DNA of 8,459 nucleotides from Candidatus Dormiibacterota bacterium (GTDB taxonomy: Bacteria > Chloroflexota > Dormibacteria > Aeolococcales > Bog-877): positions 189 through 8,647 of the forward strand of contig PKXE01000219.1 of assembly GCA_003132265.1 (NCBI GenBank), read 5' to 3'. Below are positions 1-5,274 of this stretch, in pieces. Every line of letters begins with the position of its first letter. Within the stretch, counting starts at the first letter, position 1. The notes under the pieces are model-generated. The model was given only the letters and a program-made list of their open reading frames with translations, ran no database searches and was not told the origin of the DNA. The position numbers were made by a program, and so were the translations under genes.

Positions 1-558
1 GAGGCCCAGCTGCCCCTCTTGGTGGAGGAGATAGTCGCTACCGCCAAAAGCCAGCAGGTGGCACTTTCGTCGCGAGGCAACGCCCGGCGAGCGCTGGCCG
101 CCGCTCGGGACAAGCTACCCCTGGCCGACGGCGCCGACCCCTCCAGCGAGATTCAATCGCTGCTGGAGGCGGGCCATCTGGAGGAGGCCGCCACCATGGC
201 GGTGCAGATGGCGGAAACCCGAAGGGGGGAGGAGGCCGCCGGTGTCGCCTGCACCGTGGGAGAGGGCGTCAAGCAAGCCAAGCACTTTGAACTGGCGGTG
301 CTCTGCTTCACCACCGCCGTGCTCAGTTGCCCGCCCTGCGACCGTGCCTGCTGGCAGCTGTGCACTCTTTCGGTCGAGCGCCGGGACACCGCGATGGCCC
401 CGGTCTGGTTGGAGTACATCGCCCGCCTGCTCCGGGCGAGGGGCGCCGATGCCGATTCCATCTCGGTGTATCGCCAGCTGCTCAAGATGACGCCCCGGCG
501 GTTCGATATCCGAGAGCTTCTGCGCACCTCCTCCCTCACCGGCACGCTCCCCGACTGA
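1..558 (+). CDS. TPR-like helical-repeat protein, 3' end only
   Basis: The frame is open from the first base of the window to TGA at 556-558, so the gene begins upstream and the TTG at 19 is probably an internal leucine. About 185 residues are visible. They are rich in Ala, Leu and Glu in an amphipathic helical pattern, with segments such as HFELAVLCFTTAVLSCPP and DADSISVYRQLLKMTPRRFD that resemble tetratricopeptide helix pairs ending in a Pro turn. No signal peptide or membrane segment can be seen in this part. One helix turn is rich in cysteine (CPPCDRACWQLC), which is unusual for a TPR and could bind metal or form disulfides. The gene converges on trpA and shares no evident function with it. 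TPR-like is my reading of the pattern, not a firm family call; it may also be the tail of a larger regulator or scaffold protein. Confidence 0.6.
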   Translation, partial: EAQLPLLVEEIVATAKSQQVALSSRGNARRALAAARDKLPLADGADPSSEIQSLLEAGHLEEAATMAVQMAETRRGEEAAGVACTVGEGVKQAKHFELAVLCFTTAVLSCPPCDRACWQLCTLSVERRDTAMAPVWLEYIARLLRARGADADSISVYRQLLKMTPRRFDIRELLRTSSLTGTLPD

Positions 559-578
559 GCGAGGGTCTCGGTCGCGTC

Positions 579-605
579 CATCCAATCTCTCAGCCGGGTT
601 GGATG
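579..605. terminator. Weak inverted repeat between convergent genes
   Basis: The 58-base gap between the convergent TPR-like gene and trpA holds a 7-bp inverted repeat, CATCCAA at 579-585 and TTGGATG at 599-605, with a 13-base loop. There is no T run on either side, so it is at best a weak bidirectional terminator. Its position between two converging stop codons is the main argument for it. Confidence 0.25.
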
Positions 606-616
606 AGCGGAGGTCC

Positions 617-1432
617 TCAGGTCTCCCTGGTCAGCGCCGGCACCAGCGAGCCGACGTAGGCCCCGGCCACCTGGGCGGCATCCGAGCCGGTGCTGCCGGC
701 GTAGGAGCTGACCAAAGCGCTGCCGACAATGACCCCGTCAGTCCAGGGCGCGACCTCGCGCACCTGCTCCGGGGTGCTGATGCCGAACCCGACAGCCAGC
801 GGCTTGTCGGTGACTTGACGCAGCCGCCCCACCTGGCCCTGAAGCCAATTCAGGTCGGGGCCAGCGCGCTCACCGGTCACTCCCAGCCGCGACACCACGT
901 AGACGAACCCTTCGCTGGCGGCCGCGATCTGGCCCGCCCGGGCCGGCCTGGTGGTGGGGGGCACCAGGAGTGGGAAGGAGAGGTGCCGGGAGCGGAGGGA
1001 CCCCTGCACCTTGTCGATCTCCCCGAGGGTGACGTCGGGGATGATCACCCCGCAGGCGCCGGCGCTGGCCGCGCGCTCGGCGAACCTATCGACCCCTTAT
1101 TGGTAGACGGGGTTGAAGTAGGTGAAGAGGATTATCGGGACGAGGTGCTGCAGCCTCTCAACCAGGCCAAAGCAGGCTTCGATGGTCGTGCCGGACGCCA
1201 ACGCCCGCTGGCCAGCAGCGGCGATGGTCGGCCCGTCCGCCAGCGGGTCCCCGTAGGGGATGCCCAGCTCCAGCACGTCGAGACCGGCTCCGGCCACCGC
1301 GGCGATCACCATCTCGGTGGTCTTCAGGTCGGGATCACCCGCCACCAGGTATCCGATCAGCGCTGTCCGAGCGTGCCGGCTGGCTTCCTGGAACCGCTGG
1401 CTCAGCCGGTCTAGGGCCGGGGCGTCACCCAT
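617..1432 (-). pseudogene. trpA: Tryptophan synthase alpha subunit with in-frame stop
   Basis: TrpA cleaves indole-3-glycerol phosphate to indole for the beta subunit. Reading from ATG at 1432-1430 to TGA at 619-617 gives 271 codons, the usual family length. The catalytic Glu and Asp motifs are both present (LELGIPYGDPLADGP), as are the FTYFNPVYQ strand, the phosphate-loop region GFVYVVSRLGVTG and the late motif AVGFGISTPEQ. Codon 112 is TAA at 1099-1097, exactly where the family has the Tyr or similar residue of NPVYQ-Y-G; the frame continues unchanged on the other side as GVDRFAERAASAGACGVIIPDV. A one-base change from TAC or TAT explains it. Translation would give a 111-residue fragment lacking the phosphate-binding half. 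The start overlaps the trpB stop (ATGGGTGA), a classic coupled arrangement. Whether the stop is biological or a sequencing error cannot be decided here. Confidence 0.9.
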
Positions 1433-1980
1433 GGGGGCGGCGGTGCTCGCCCAGCTGCAGCCGTTCCCGCTCCAGGAGCTGCGGGATGTCCTTCTCACCG
1501 CGCCCGCTGAGGTTCACGATCAAGAGGCCCGGGGGCCCGCTCTGCTCCGCCACCCGGTCCACCAGCGCCAGGGCGTGCGAGCTCTCCAGCGCCGGCACGA
1601 TTCCCTCCCGTTCGGCGCAGCGGTGGTAGGCGGCGACTGCCTCATCGTCGGTCACCCCCAGGTACTGGGCCCGGCCACTCTCCTTGAGCAGCGCATGCTC
1701 CGGCCCCACGCCGGGGTAGTCCAGCCCAGCGCTGACCGAGTGGGTGCCCACCACTTGGCCGTCGCGGTCCTGGAGGAGATATGACTTGGAACCGTGGAGG
1801 ATCCCCACCGACCCGTACGACAGCGAGGCGGCGTTGTCGCCCGGCCCACTACCGCGACCGGCGGCTTCCGCGCCCCACAGCCTGACGCCCTGGTCGCCGA
1901 CGAAGCCAGAGAAGATCCCGATCGGGTGGCACCCCCGCCGACGCAGGCGATCACGTCGGTGGGCAGGCGCCCCCAAACGG
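1425..1980 (-). pseudogene. trpB: Tryptophan synthase beta subunit, C-terminal half, frameshifted
   Basis: TrpB condenses indole with serine using PLP. Only about the last 185 residues remain of a protein that is usually near 400. From the right the frame reads WGRLPTDVIACVGGG (PLP phosphate-binding loop), then shifts by one base near 1924-1928: the expected GGG-(S/A)-N-x-I-G is recovered only by adding one base between GCC and CCGATCGGG. After the shift the protein continues cleanly as IGIFSGFVGDQGVRL, HGSKSYLLQD, SAGLDYPGVGPEHALLKESGRAQY, ALESSHAL and NLSGRGEKDIP to TGA at 1427-1425. The N-terminal half with the PLP lysine is absent: the sequence changes to trpE on the other strand at about 1980. 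The right boundary is uncertain by about 10 bases. The gene precedes and overlaps trpA. It cannot encode an active enzyme as written. Confidence 0.88.
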
Positions 1981-1998
1981 CGGTCAGGTGCACGTGCA
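1970..1998. other. trpB/trpE breakpoint
   Basis: On the minus strand, TrpB-like sequence can be read up to about AVWGRLP (1979-1964). On the plus strand, TrpE-like sequence starts at about GGQVHVQAGAG (from 1979). Each gene has lost its 5' part here, so the point joins two truncated genes head to head. A single deletion between divergent trpE-trpG and trpB-trpA units would produce this, without any inversion; so would a chimeric read or misassembly. A perfect 10-base palindrome, TGCACGTGCA, lies at 1989-1998 beside the break, inside the TrpE codons. No insertion-sequence end or direct repeat is visible. Confidence 0.7.
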
Positions 1999-2113
1999 GG
2001 CGGGAGCCGGGATCGTGAGTGACTCCGACCCCGGCCAGGAACTGGCCGAGACTGAGGCCAAGGCTTCGGCCATCCTGGCCGCCATCGGCGGCAGCCCCCA
2101 GGGGGCGCGGTGA
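1979..2113 (+). pseudogene. trpE: Anthranilate synthase component I, C-terminal remnant
   Basis: The frame reads GGQVHVQAGAGIVSDSDP, then QELAETEAKASAILAAIGG, ending with TGA at 2111-2113. The QAGAGIV-DSDP-E-E-KA pattern is the standard C-terminal end of TrpE; PabB and related chorismate-binding enzymes share a similar but less exact ending (usually GGGIV), so TrpE is preferred. Only about 43 of some 450-500 residues are left, and the chorismate site is mostly missing. The frame is not continued upstream by TrpE-like sequence; it runs into trpB on the opposite strand. The stop overlaps the GTG start of trpG, as in normal trpE-trpG pairs, which shows the remnant is in its ancestral position relative to trpG. 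Confidence 0.82.
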
Positions 2114-2688
2114 TCCTGGTCGTCGATCACCAGGACTCCTTTGTCTACAACCTGGTGCAGGTGGTCGCGGCCATGGACCGGGAGGTTCAGGTGGTCGGCT
2201 CTGAGAGTGCAACGGCGGCGGAGCTGGTCTCGCTTCAGCCCGATGCCGTGATCCTCTCCCCCGGGCCGGGACGGCCCGAGCACGCCGGTTGCTTTGAGGA
2301 GCTGGTCCGAGCCCTCCCCGACTCCACCCCCATCTTGGGGGTCTGTCTCGGTCACCAGGCGCTGGCCACTGCTTTTGGCGCCAAGGTCGTGCGGGCCCCC
2401 GTCCCGATCCATGGCAAGACCAGCCCCGTCGTTCACGAAGGCCAGGGGATCTTCTCGGGGTTGCCCTCGCCGCTGGAGGTGGGCCGTTACCACTCCCTGG
2501 TCGTGGACCGCACAAGCCTCCCGGAGGAGCTGATGGTCACCGCCGAGACCGAAGACGGGCTGGTGATGGGGCTGGAGCACCGCCGGCTGCCCCGTTTCGG
2601 AGTCCAGTTCCATCCCGAGTCCATCCTGACTCCCGAGGGGCCTGCGCTCATCGGTCGTTTTCTAGCCCTGGTGGGCGTCACGCTCTGA
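2110..2688 (+). CDS. trpG: Glutamine amidotransferase of anthranilate/aminodeoxychorismate synthase
   Basis: The subunit releases ammonia from glutamine for a chorismate-aminating partner, TrpE (anthranilate) or PabB (4-amino-4-deoxychorismate). The 192-residue protein has the normal length and all class I amidotransferase marks: DHQDSFVYNL at the N-terminus, the oxyanion strand LSPGPG (49-54), nucleophile Cys79 in GVCLGHQA, HGK (101-103) and the His168-x-Glu170 pair in QFHPES. The GTG start at 2110 overlaps the trpE stop by GTGA, with a G-rich AGGGGG about 6 bases before it. That coupling argues for TrpG over a dedicated PabA, though many bacteria use one protein for both. The gene is intact although its partner is truncated just upstream, so as the sequence stands it has lost its upstream translation and perhaps its promoter. 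Confidence 0.92.
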   Translation: MILVVDHQDSFVYNLVQVVAAMDREVQVVGSESATAAELVSLQPDAVILSPGPGRPEHAGCFEELVRALPDSTPILGVCLGHQALATAFGAKVVRAPVPIHGKTSPVVHEGQGIFSGLPSPLEVGRYHSLVVDRTSLPEELMVTAETEDGLVMGLEHRRLPRFGVQFHPESILTPEGPALIGRFLALVGVTL

Positions 2689-2706
2689 TGCGAAGCTGGC
2701 CGAAGG

Positions 2707-2735
2707 TTGACAGGCAAGGATCCAGGCCCCAACAT
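2707..2735 (+). promoter_or_regulatory. Candidate sigma-70-type promoter for the aro operon leader
   Basis: A perfect -35 box TTGACA sits at 2707-2712, 19 bases after the trpG stop. After a 17-base spacer comes CAACAT at 2730-2735, a weak -10 that keeps the important A and final T. Transcription would start near A2741, only about five bases before the ATG of the leader ORF at 2746. The -35 box and spacing are good; the -10 is poor, and no TSS data exist here. Confidence 0.5.
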
Positions 2736-2745
2736 GGGCTACCAC

Positions 2746-2850
2746 ATGAGGCACATCGGAGCTACCAGCCGGAGCCACGGGGGACTGAGCTTGTTTACGT
2801 ATCGATACGTGAACGCCAGTACGCCTTCCGTGGGCAGCTCTCCCGGGTAG
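2746..2850 (+). CDS. Putative leader peptide with Phe/Tyr codon cluster
   Basis: A 34-codon ORF runs from ATG at 2746 to TAG at 2848 within the gap between trpG and aroH; an in-frame ATG at 2734 would give 38 codons but lies inside the proposed -10 box. The peptide begins MRHIGATSRSHGG and its middle reads LSLFTYRYVNA, with TTT at 2794, TAT at 2800 and TAC at 2806. TTT and TAT are uncommon codons in DNA this GC-rich. There is no Trp codon. With the predicted promoter it would be nearly leaderless, and no good Shine-Dalgarno is visible. The clustered aromatic codons lie between RNA segments that can pair alternatively (see the attenuator entry), so the peptide is probably a sensor of charged tRNA-Phe/tRNA-Tyr rather than a functional protein. 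Confidence is limited because short ORFs are easy to find by chance. Confidence 0.5.
   Translation: MRHIGATSRSHGGLSLFTYRYVNASTPSVGSSPG
2793..2814. repeat. 22-base near-palindrome in the leader
   Basis: GTTTACGTAT at 2793-2802 and ATACGTGAAC at 2805-2814 flank a central CG. Ten of eleven pairs match as DNA; the other (T2796 with G2811) is a wobble pair in RNA. As RNA it makes a 9-bp hairpin with a UCGA loop that contains the leader Phe and Tyr codons. As DNA it resembles operators of dimeric repressors with a central CpG. It is much richer in AT than its surroundings. Which role it has cannot be told from one sequence. Confidence 0.6.
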
Positions 2851-2876
2851 TACACCGGTCGCGGCGAGCAACGGAA

Positions 2877-2904
2877 GGCGTGGAGCGGGCTCCGCGCCTT
2901 TTTT
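2877..2904 (+). terminator. Intrinsic terminator (attenuator hairpin)
   Basis: GGCGTGGAG (2877-2885), a CGGG loop and CTCCGCGCC (2890-2898) form a nine-pair stem with a single G-U pair, followed directly by six T (2899-2904). Two A before the stem can extend it by two A-U pairs. It lies 53 bases before aroH and 188 bases after the trpG stop, so it can end both trpG readthrough and the leader RNA. A run of T this clean is rare in DNA this GC-rich. Confidence 0.85.
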
Positions 2905-2946
2905 GGTCTAGCCCCGGTCCCGCTCCCCAAGCAATAAGAGGAGATA

Positions 2947-2950
2947 GAGG
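2947..2950 (+). promoter_or_regulatory. Ribosome binding site of aroH
   Basis: GAGG lies seven bases before ATG 2958, with a further GAGGAG just upstream. It decides the aroH start against a longer open frame that reaches back to ATG 2688. Confidence 0.7.
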
Positions 2951-2957
2951 ACTGGAT

Positions 2958-3395
2958 ATGGATGAGATCAGCTCCGGGCCGCCACGGCCCCCGACTGGCG
3001 CCGTCGGCATCAGCGCGTGCCGCGGGGTGCGCGGCGCGACCACTGTCGACGGCGCCGCCGCCGATGACCCGCTCGACCGCGCGGTGGGGGAGATGCTAGG
3101 ACAGATCCTTCACGACAACCACGCATCCTCGGCGGACGTCGCGGCGGTGATCTTCACCGTCCCCGACGATCTCCAGGGCGTCAATCCGGCCGCGGCGGCG
3201 CGGGCTCACGGCTTCGAGAGCGTCCCACTGCTGGCCGTCCGCGAGGACGGCGGTGACCAGCGGGTGGCTCGCTGCCTGCGGGTGCTAGTGCTGCTCAACA
3301 CGACTTTGGGGCAGCGCGAGGTGCGCCACGCCTACCTGCGGGGGGCCAGGGTGCTGCGGCCCGACCTGCTGCCCGCCGGAGCCGACAAGCCATGA
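2958..3395 (+). CDS. aroH: Chorismate mutase, AroH type
   Basis: Converts chorismate to prephenate, the branch point to Phe and Tyr. The 145-residue protein matches the small trimeric AroH fold: CRGVRGATTV near the N-terminus, then the helical stretch ending VPDDLQGVNPA, and AYLRGARVLRPDLL at the end. Key residues line up with Bacillus subtilis AroH at a constant offset of 18: Arg25 (Arg7), Glu96 (Glu78), Arg108 (Arg90), Tyr126 (Tyr108) and Arg134 (Arg116). Two residues that line the Bacillus pocket, Phe57 and Lys60, appear as Asn76 and Ala79; I recall similar replacement in other AroH proteins but cannot verify it. The N-terminus carries about 18 extra Pro/Gly-rich residues. The ATG at 2958 has a good ribosome site. 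It is the first gene of the operon and its stop overlaps aroF by ATGA. Confidence 0.93.
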   Translation: MDEISSGPPRPPTGAVGISACRGVRGATTVDGAAADDPLDRAVGEMLGQILHDNHASSADVAAVIFTVPDDLQGVNPAAAARAHGFESVPLLAVREDGGDQRVARCLRVLVLLNTTLGQREVRHAYLRGARVLRPDLLPAGADKP

Positions 3396-4408
3396 TCGTG
3401 ATGGCGGCCCACGCCACCCAGGAGCAGGTGCGGGCGGTGGTGGCCAGGATCCAGTCGCTCGGCCTCTCCGCCCAAGTCAACCGTGGCGCCGAGCGCACCG
3501 TCCTGGGCGTCGTCGGTCACGAGAGCGAGTCCGACCTCGACGCGCTGGGACTGCTGGATGGGGTGGAGCGGGTGGTACGAGTTCTCCACGACTACCCCCT
3601 CGCCAGCCGTGACTTCCATCCGGAAGACCGGGTGATCAACCTGCCCGGCGGTGCTCAATTGGGGGGGCCGGGGGTGCTGGTCATGGCCGGCCCCTGCGCC
3701 GTCGAGAGTCGCAGCCAGCTGCAGGCGGCGGCGGAGGCGGTGGCCGGCCAGGGGGTCAAGGTGCTCCGTGGCGGAGCCTTCAAGCCCAGGACCTCGCCCT
3801 ACGCGTTCCAGGGTTTGGGAGGCGACGGGCTGAAGATGCTGCGGGCGGTGGGGGACGACCTCGGGCTGGCGGTGGTGACCGAGGTGTTGGCCCCCGAGGA
3901 CGTAGAGCTGGTGGCCGGCTACGCCGACCTGCTCCAGGTCGGCGCCCGCAACATGCAGAACTACCGGCTGCTGCAGGCCTGCGCCCAGGTGGACCGGCCC
4001 GTGCTGCTGAAGCGCGGAATGTCCGCCACCCTGGAGGAGTGGCTCCAGGCCGCCGAGTACATCCTCGCGGGAGGCAACCTCCAGGTCGCCCTCTGCGAGC
4101 GGGGGATCCGGAGCTTCGAGCCCCTGGTCAGGTTCAGCCTGGACATCACCTCGGTGCCGGTGTTGAAGCGGATGACCTCGCTGCCAGTCGTGGTCGATCC
4201 CAGTCACGCGGCGGGGCGCTACGAGTACGTGAAGGCCATCGGGCTGGCCGCAGTAGCGGCCGGGGCCGACGGGCTCCTGGTCGAGGTCCATCCCAATCCC
4301 AGTGAGGCGCTCTCCGACGGGGCGCAATCCCTCAACCCCAAGGCGTTCGCGGAGCTGATGGGCGGGGCCCGCAAGGTGGCCGAGGCCGTGGGCAGGCAGA
4401 TCACGTGA
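3392..4408 (+). CDS. aroF: DAHP synthase, type I-beta with N-terminal regulatory domain
   Basis: 3-Deoxy-7-phosphoheptulonate synthase joins PEP and erythrose 4-phosphate, the first step of the shikimate pathway. The 338 residues equal the length of the Thermotoga maritima enzyme, and the four metal ligands fall at the same numbers: Cys102 (AGPCAVES), His272 (DPSHAAG), Glu298 (LLVEVHP) and Asp309 (LSDGAQS). Other marks are LRGGAFKPRTSPYAFQG (125-141), LKRGM (206-210) and CERGIRSFE. Residues 1-70 form the ferredoxin-like (ACT-like) domain that in Thermotoga gives feedback inhibition by Tyr and Phe, so similar control is likely here. The usual TRNTLDI motif reads VRFSLDI (246-252), an uncommon change beside the active site. 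ATG overlaps the aroH stop (ATGA); the end overlaps tyrA. Pairing with AroH next door resembles the physical or functional DAHPS-chorismate mutase partnerships known elsewhere. Confidence 0.96.
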   Translation: MIVMAAHATQEQVRAVVARIQSLGLSAQVNRGAERTVLGVVGHESESDLDALGLLDGVERVVRVLHDYPLASRDFHPEDRVINLPGGAQLGGPGVLVMAGPCAVESRSQLQAAAEAVAGQGVKVLRGGAFKPRTSPYAFQGLGGDGLKMLRAVGDDLGLAVVTEVLAPEDVELVAGYADLLQVGARNMQNYRLLQACAQVDRPVLLKRGMSATLEEWLQAAEYILAGGNLQVALCERGIRSFEPLVRFSLDITSVPVLKRMTSLPVVVDPSHAAGRYEYVKAIGLAAVAAGADGLLVEVHPNPSEALSDGAQSLNPKAFAELMGGARKVAEAVGRQIT

Positions 4409-5274
4409 GGACCCTGGGGAGCGTCGCGATCGTCGGTGCCGGGCAGGTGGGCACCATGGTGGGGAGCGCTCTGCTCGAGGCCGGCCCGGCGTTGGGGATC
4501 ACCTCGGTCGCGCTCTACGACGCCGACCCCCAGGCGGCGGCGGCCTCGGTCGCCCTCGGTGGTGGTGACCTGGTGCTGCCGGACCCTGCGAGCGTCCTGC
4601 AGGCCCAGGTGGTCGTGCTAGCCATCCCGGTAACCGAGATCCTCGCCTGGCTGGAGGAGTTCGGGCCCCGTCTCCGGGAGGGAGGGGCGCTGCTGGACAC
4701 CGGCAGCTCCAAGGCGGCGGTGGTGGCGGCGATGGCGCGGTTCGTACCCGAGGGGGTCCATGCCATCGGAGGTCATCCGATGGCGGGGAACGAGGCGTCC
4801 GGCCCCAGCGCCGCCATCCCGGGGGCCCTCAGCGAGGCGCTCTTCGTGCTCAGCCCGTGCCGCCCCGACCGAGAGGCGCTGGAGATCGCGACGGCGCTGG
4901 TCGCCGCCTGCGGCGCCCGGCCACTGGTGGTCGAGGCCCCTGATCACGACCGGCTATTGGCCCGGACCAGTCACCTACCCCACCTGGTGGCGAGTGCACT
5001 GGCAGCTGTGGCAGCGGAGGTCGGCGACGATCTCCCCCTGACCCAGGCTCTGGCGGGCACCGGCTTCCGCAGCACCACCAGGCTGGCCGCCAGCGACTCC
5101 AAGATGGTGGCGGCTTTCGTCAGCGCCAATCGCCGCCAGGTGGAAGCCGCGCTGAGGGAGTTCCGCCGGGAACTGGACCGGCTGGAGCTGGCTCTCGAGT
5201 CGGGACCCGGCGCGCTCGAGGAGGTGCTGGGCGCCGGCCGGGTGGGGCATGCCCTGGTGCTGGGACGAGCATGA
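4405..5274 (+). CDS. tyrA: Prephenate dehydrogenase
   Basis: Oxidatively decarboxylates prephenate to 4-hydroxyphenylpyruvate, the direct precursor of tyrosine. The 289-residue protein has an N-terminal Rossmann domain with GAGQVG (11-16) and an acidic end of the second strand (Asp39, Asp41), which favours NAD over NADP. GGHPMAG (122-128), the catalytic His region TSHLPHLVASALA (188-200) and GFRSTTRLAASD (220-231) are the standard TyrA motifs. There is no C-terminal ACT domain, so feedback control would lie elsewhere, perhaps in AroF and the leader. Arogenate use cannot be excluded from sequence. The GTG start overlaps the aroF stop by GTGA, and the gene ends in an ATGA overlap with aroA. The frame is clean throughout. 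Confidence 0.94.
   Translation: MRTLGSVAIVGAGQVGTMVGSALLEAGPALGITSVALYDADPQAAAASVALGGGDLVLPDPASVLQAQVVVLAIPVTEILAWLEEFGPRLREGGALLDTGSSKAAVVAAMARFVPEGVHAIGGHPMAGNEASGPSAAIPGALSEALFVLSPCRPDREALEIATALVAACGARPLVVEAPDHDRLLARTSHLPHLVASALAAVAAEVGDDLPLTQALAGTGFRSTTRLAASDSKMVAAFVSANRRQVEAALREFRRELDRLELALESGPGALEEVLGAGRVGHALVLGRA

Larger units (their letters stand above)
2775..2904 (+). promoter_or_regulatory. Transcription attenuator upstream of aroH
   Basis: Four segments can form mutually exclusive stems. Segment 1, CCACGGGGG (2775-2783), pairs with segment 2, CTTCCGTGG (2825-2833), nine pairs including two G-U. Segment 2, as ACGCCTTCCGT (2821-2831), also pairs perfectly over 11 bases with segment 3, ACGGAAGGCGT (2871-2881). 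The 3' part of segment 3 is the left arm of the terminator hairpin. If a ribosome stalls at the Phe/Tyr codons (2794-2808), segments 1 and 2 are kept apart, 2:3 can form and the terminator is prevented; if it moves on to the stop at 2848, 1:2 can re-form behind it and the terminator folds. The pairings are seen directly; the regulatory reading is inference from classical trp/phe attenuators. A T-box was considered, but the required UGGN bulge sequence is not intact. Confidence 0.68.

Noticed and set aside
1097..1099. Recoding of TAA (alternative code or readthrough) in trpA
   Set aside because: No other gene in the window has an in-frame TAA, neighbouring trpB is also broken, and no stimulatory structure is evident; mutation or error is simpler.
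599..1414. Long plus-strand frame opposite trpA (271 codons)
   Set aside because: It is the antisense shadow of trpA; motifs of TrpA are on the minus strand across the same bases.
1984..2613. Long minus-strand frame opposite trpG and the trpE remnant (209 codons)
   Set aside because: Its product is low-complexity and His/Gly/Arg-rich, typical of the antisense of a GC-rich gene; the plus strand encodes recognisable TrpG.
2844..2864. T-box-like phrase GGGTAGTACACCGGTCGCGG before the terminator
   Set aside because: It resembles the T-box consensus GGGTGGTACCGCG but the UGGN that pairs with the tRNA end is changed to UAGU, and extra bases interrupt it. A covariance-model search against the T-box family would settle this.
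2903..2935. Second promoter after the terminator (TTGGTC and CAATAA)
   Set aside because: The spacing is about 23 bases and the boxes are weak.
2688..2957. Open frame from ATG 2688 running in frame into aroH (235 codons in all), which would extend AroH by 90 residues or be a trpG-coupled gene
   Set aside because: The added part has no protein-like pattern, runs through the terminator hairpin, and aroH has a good ribosome site before ATG 2958. Key residues align with Bacillus AroH from that start.
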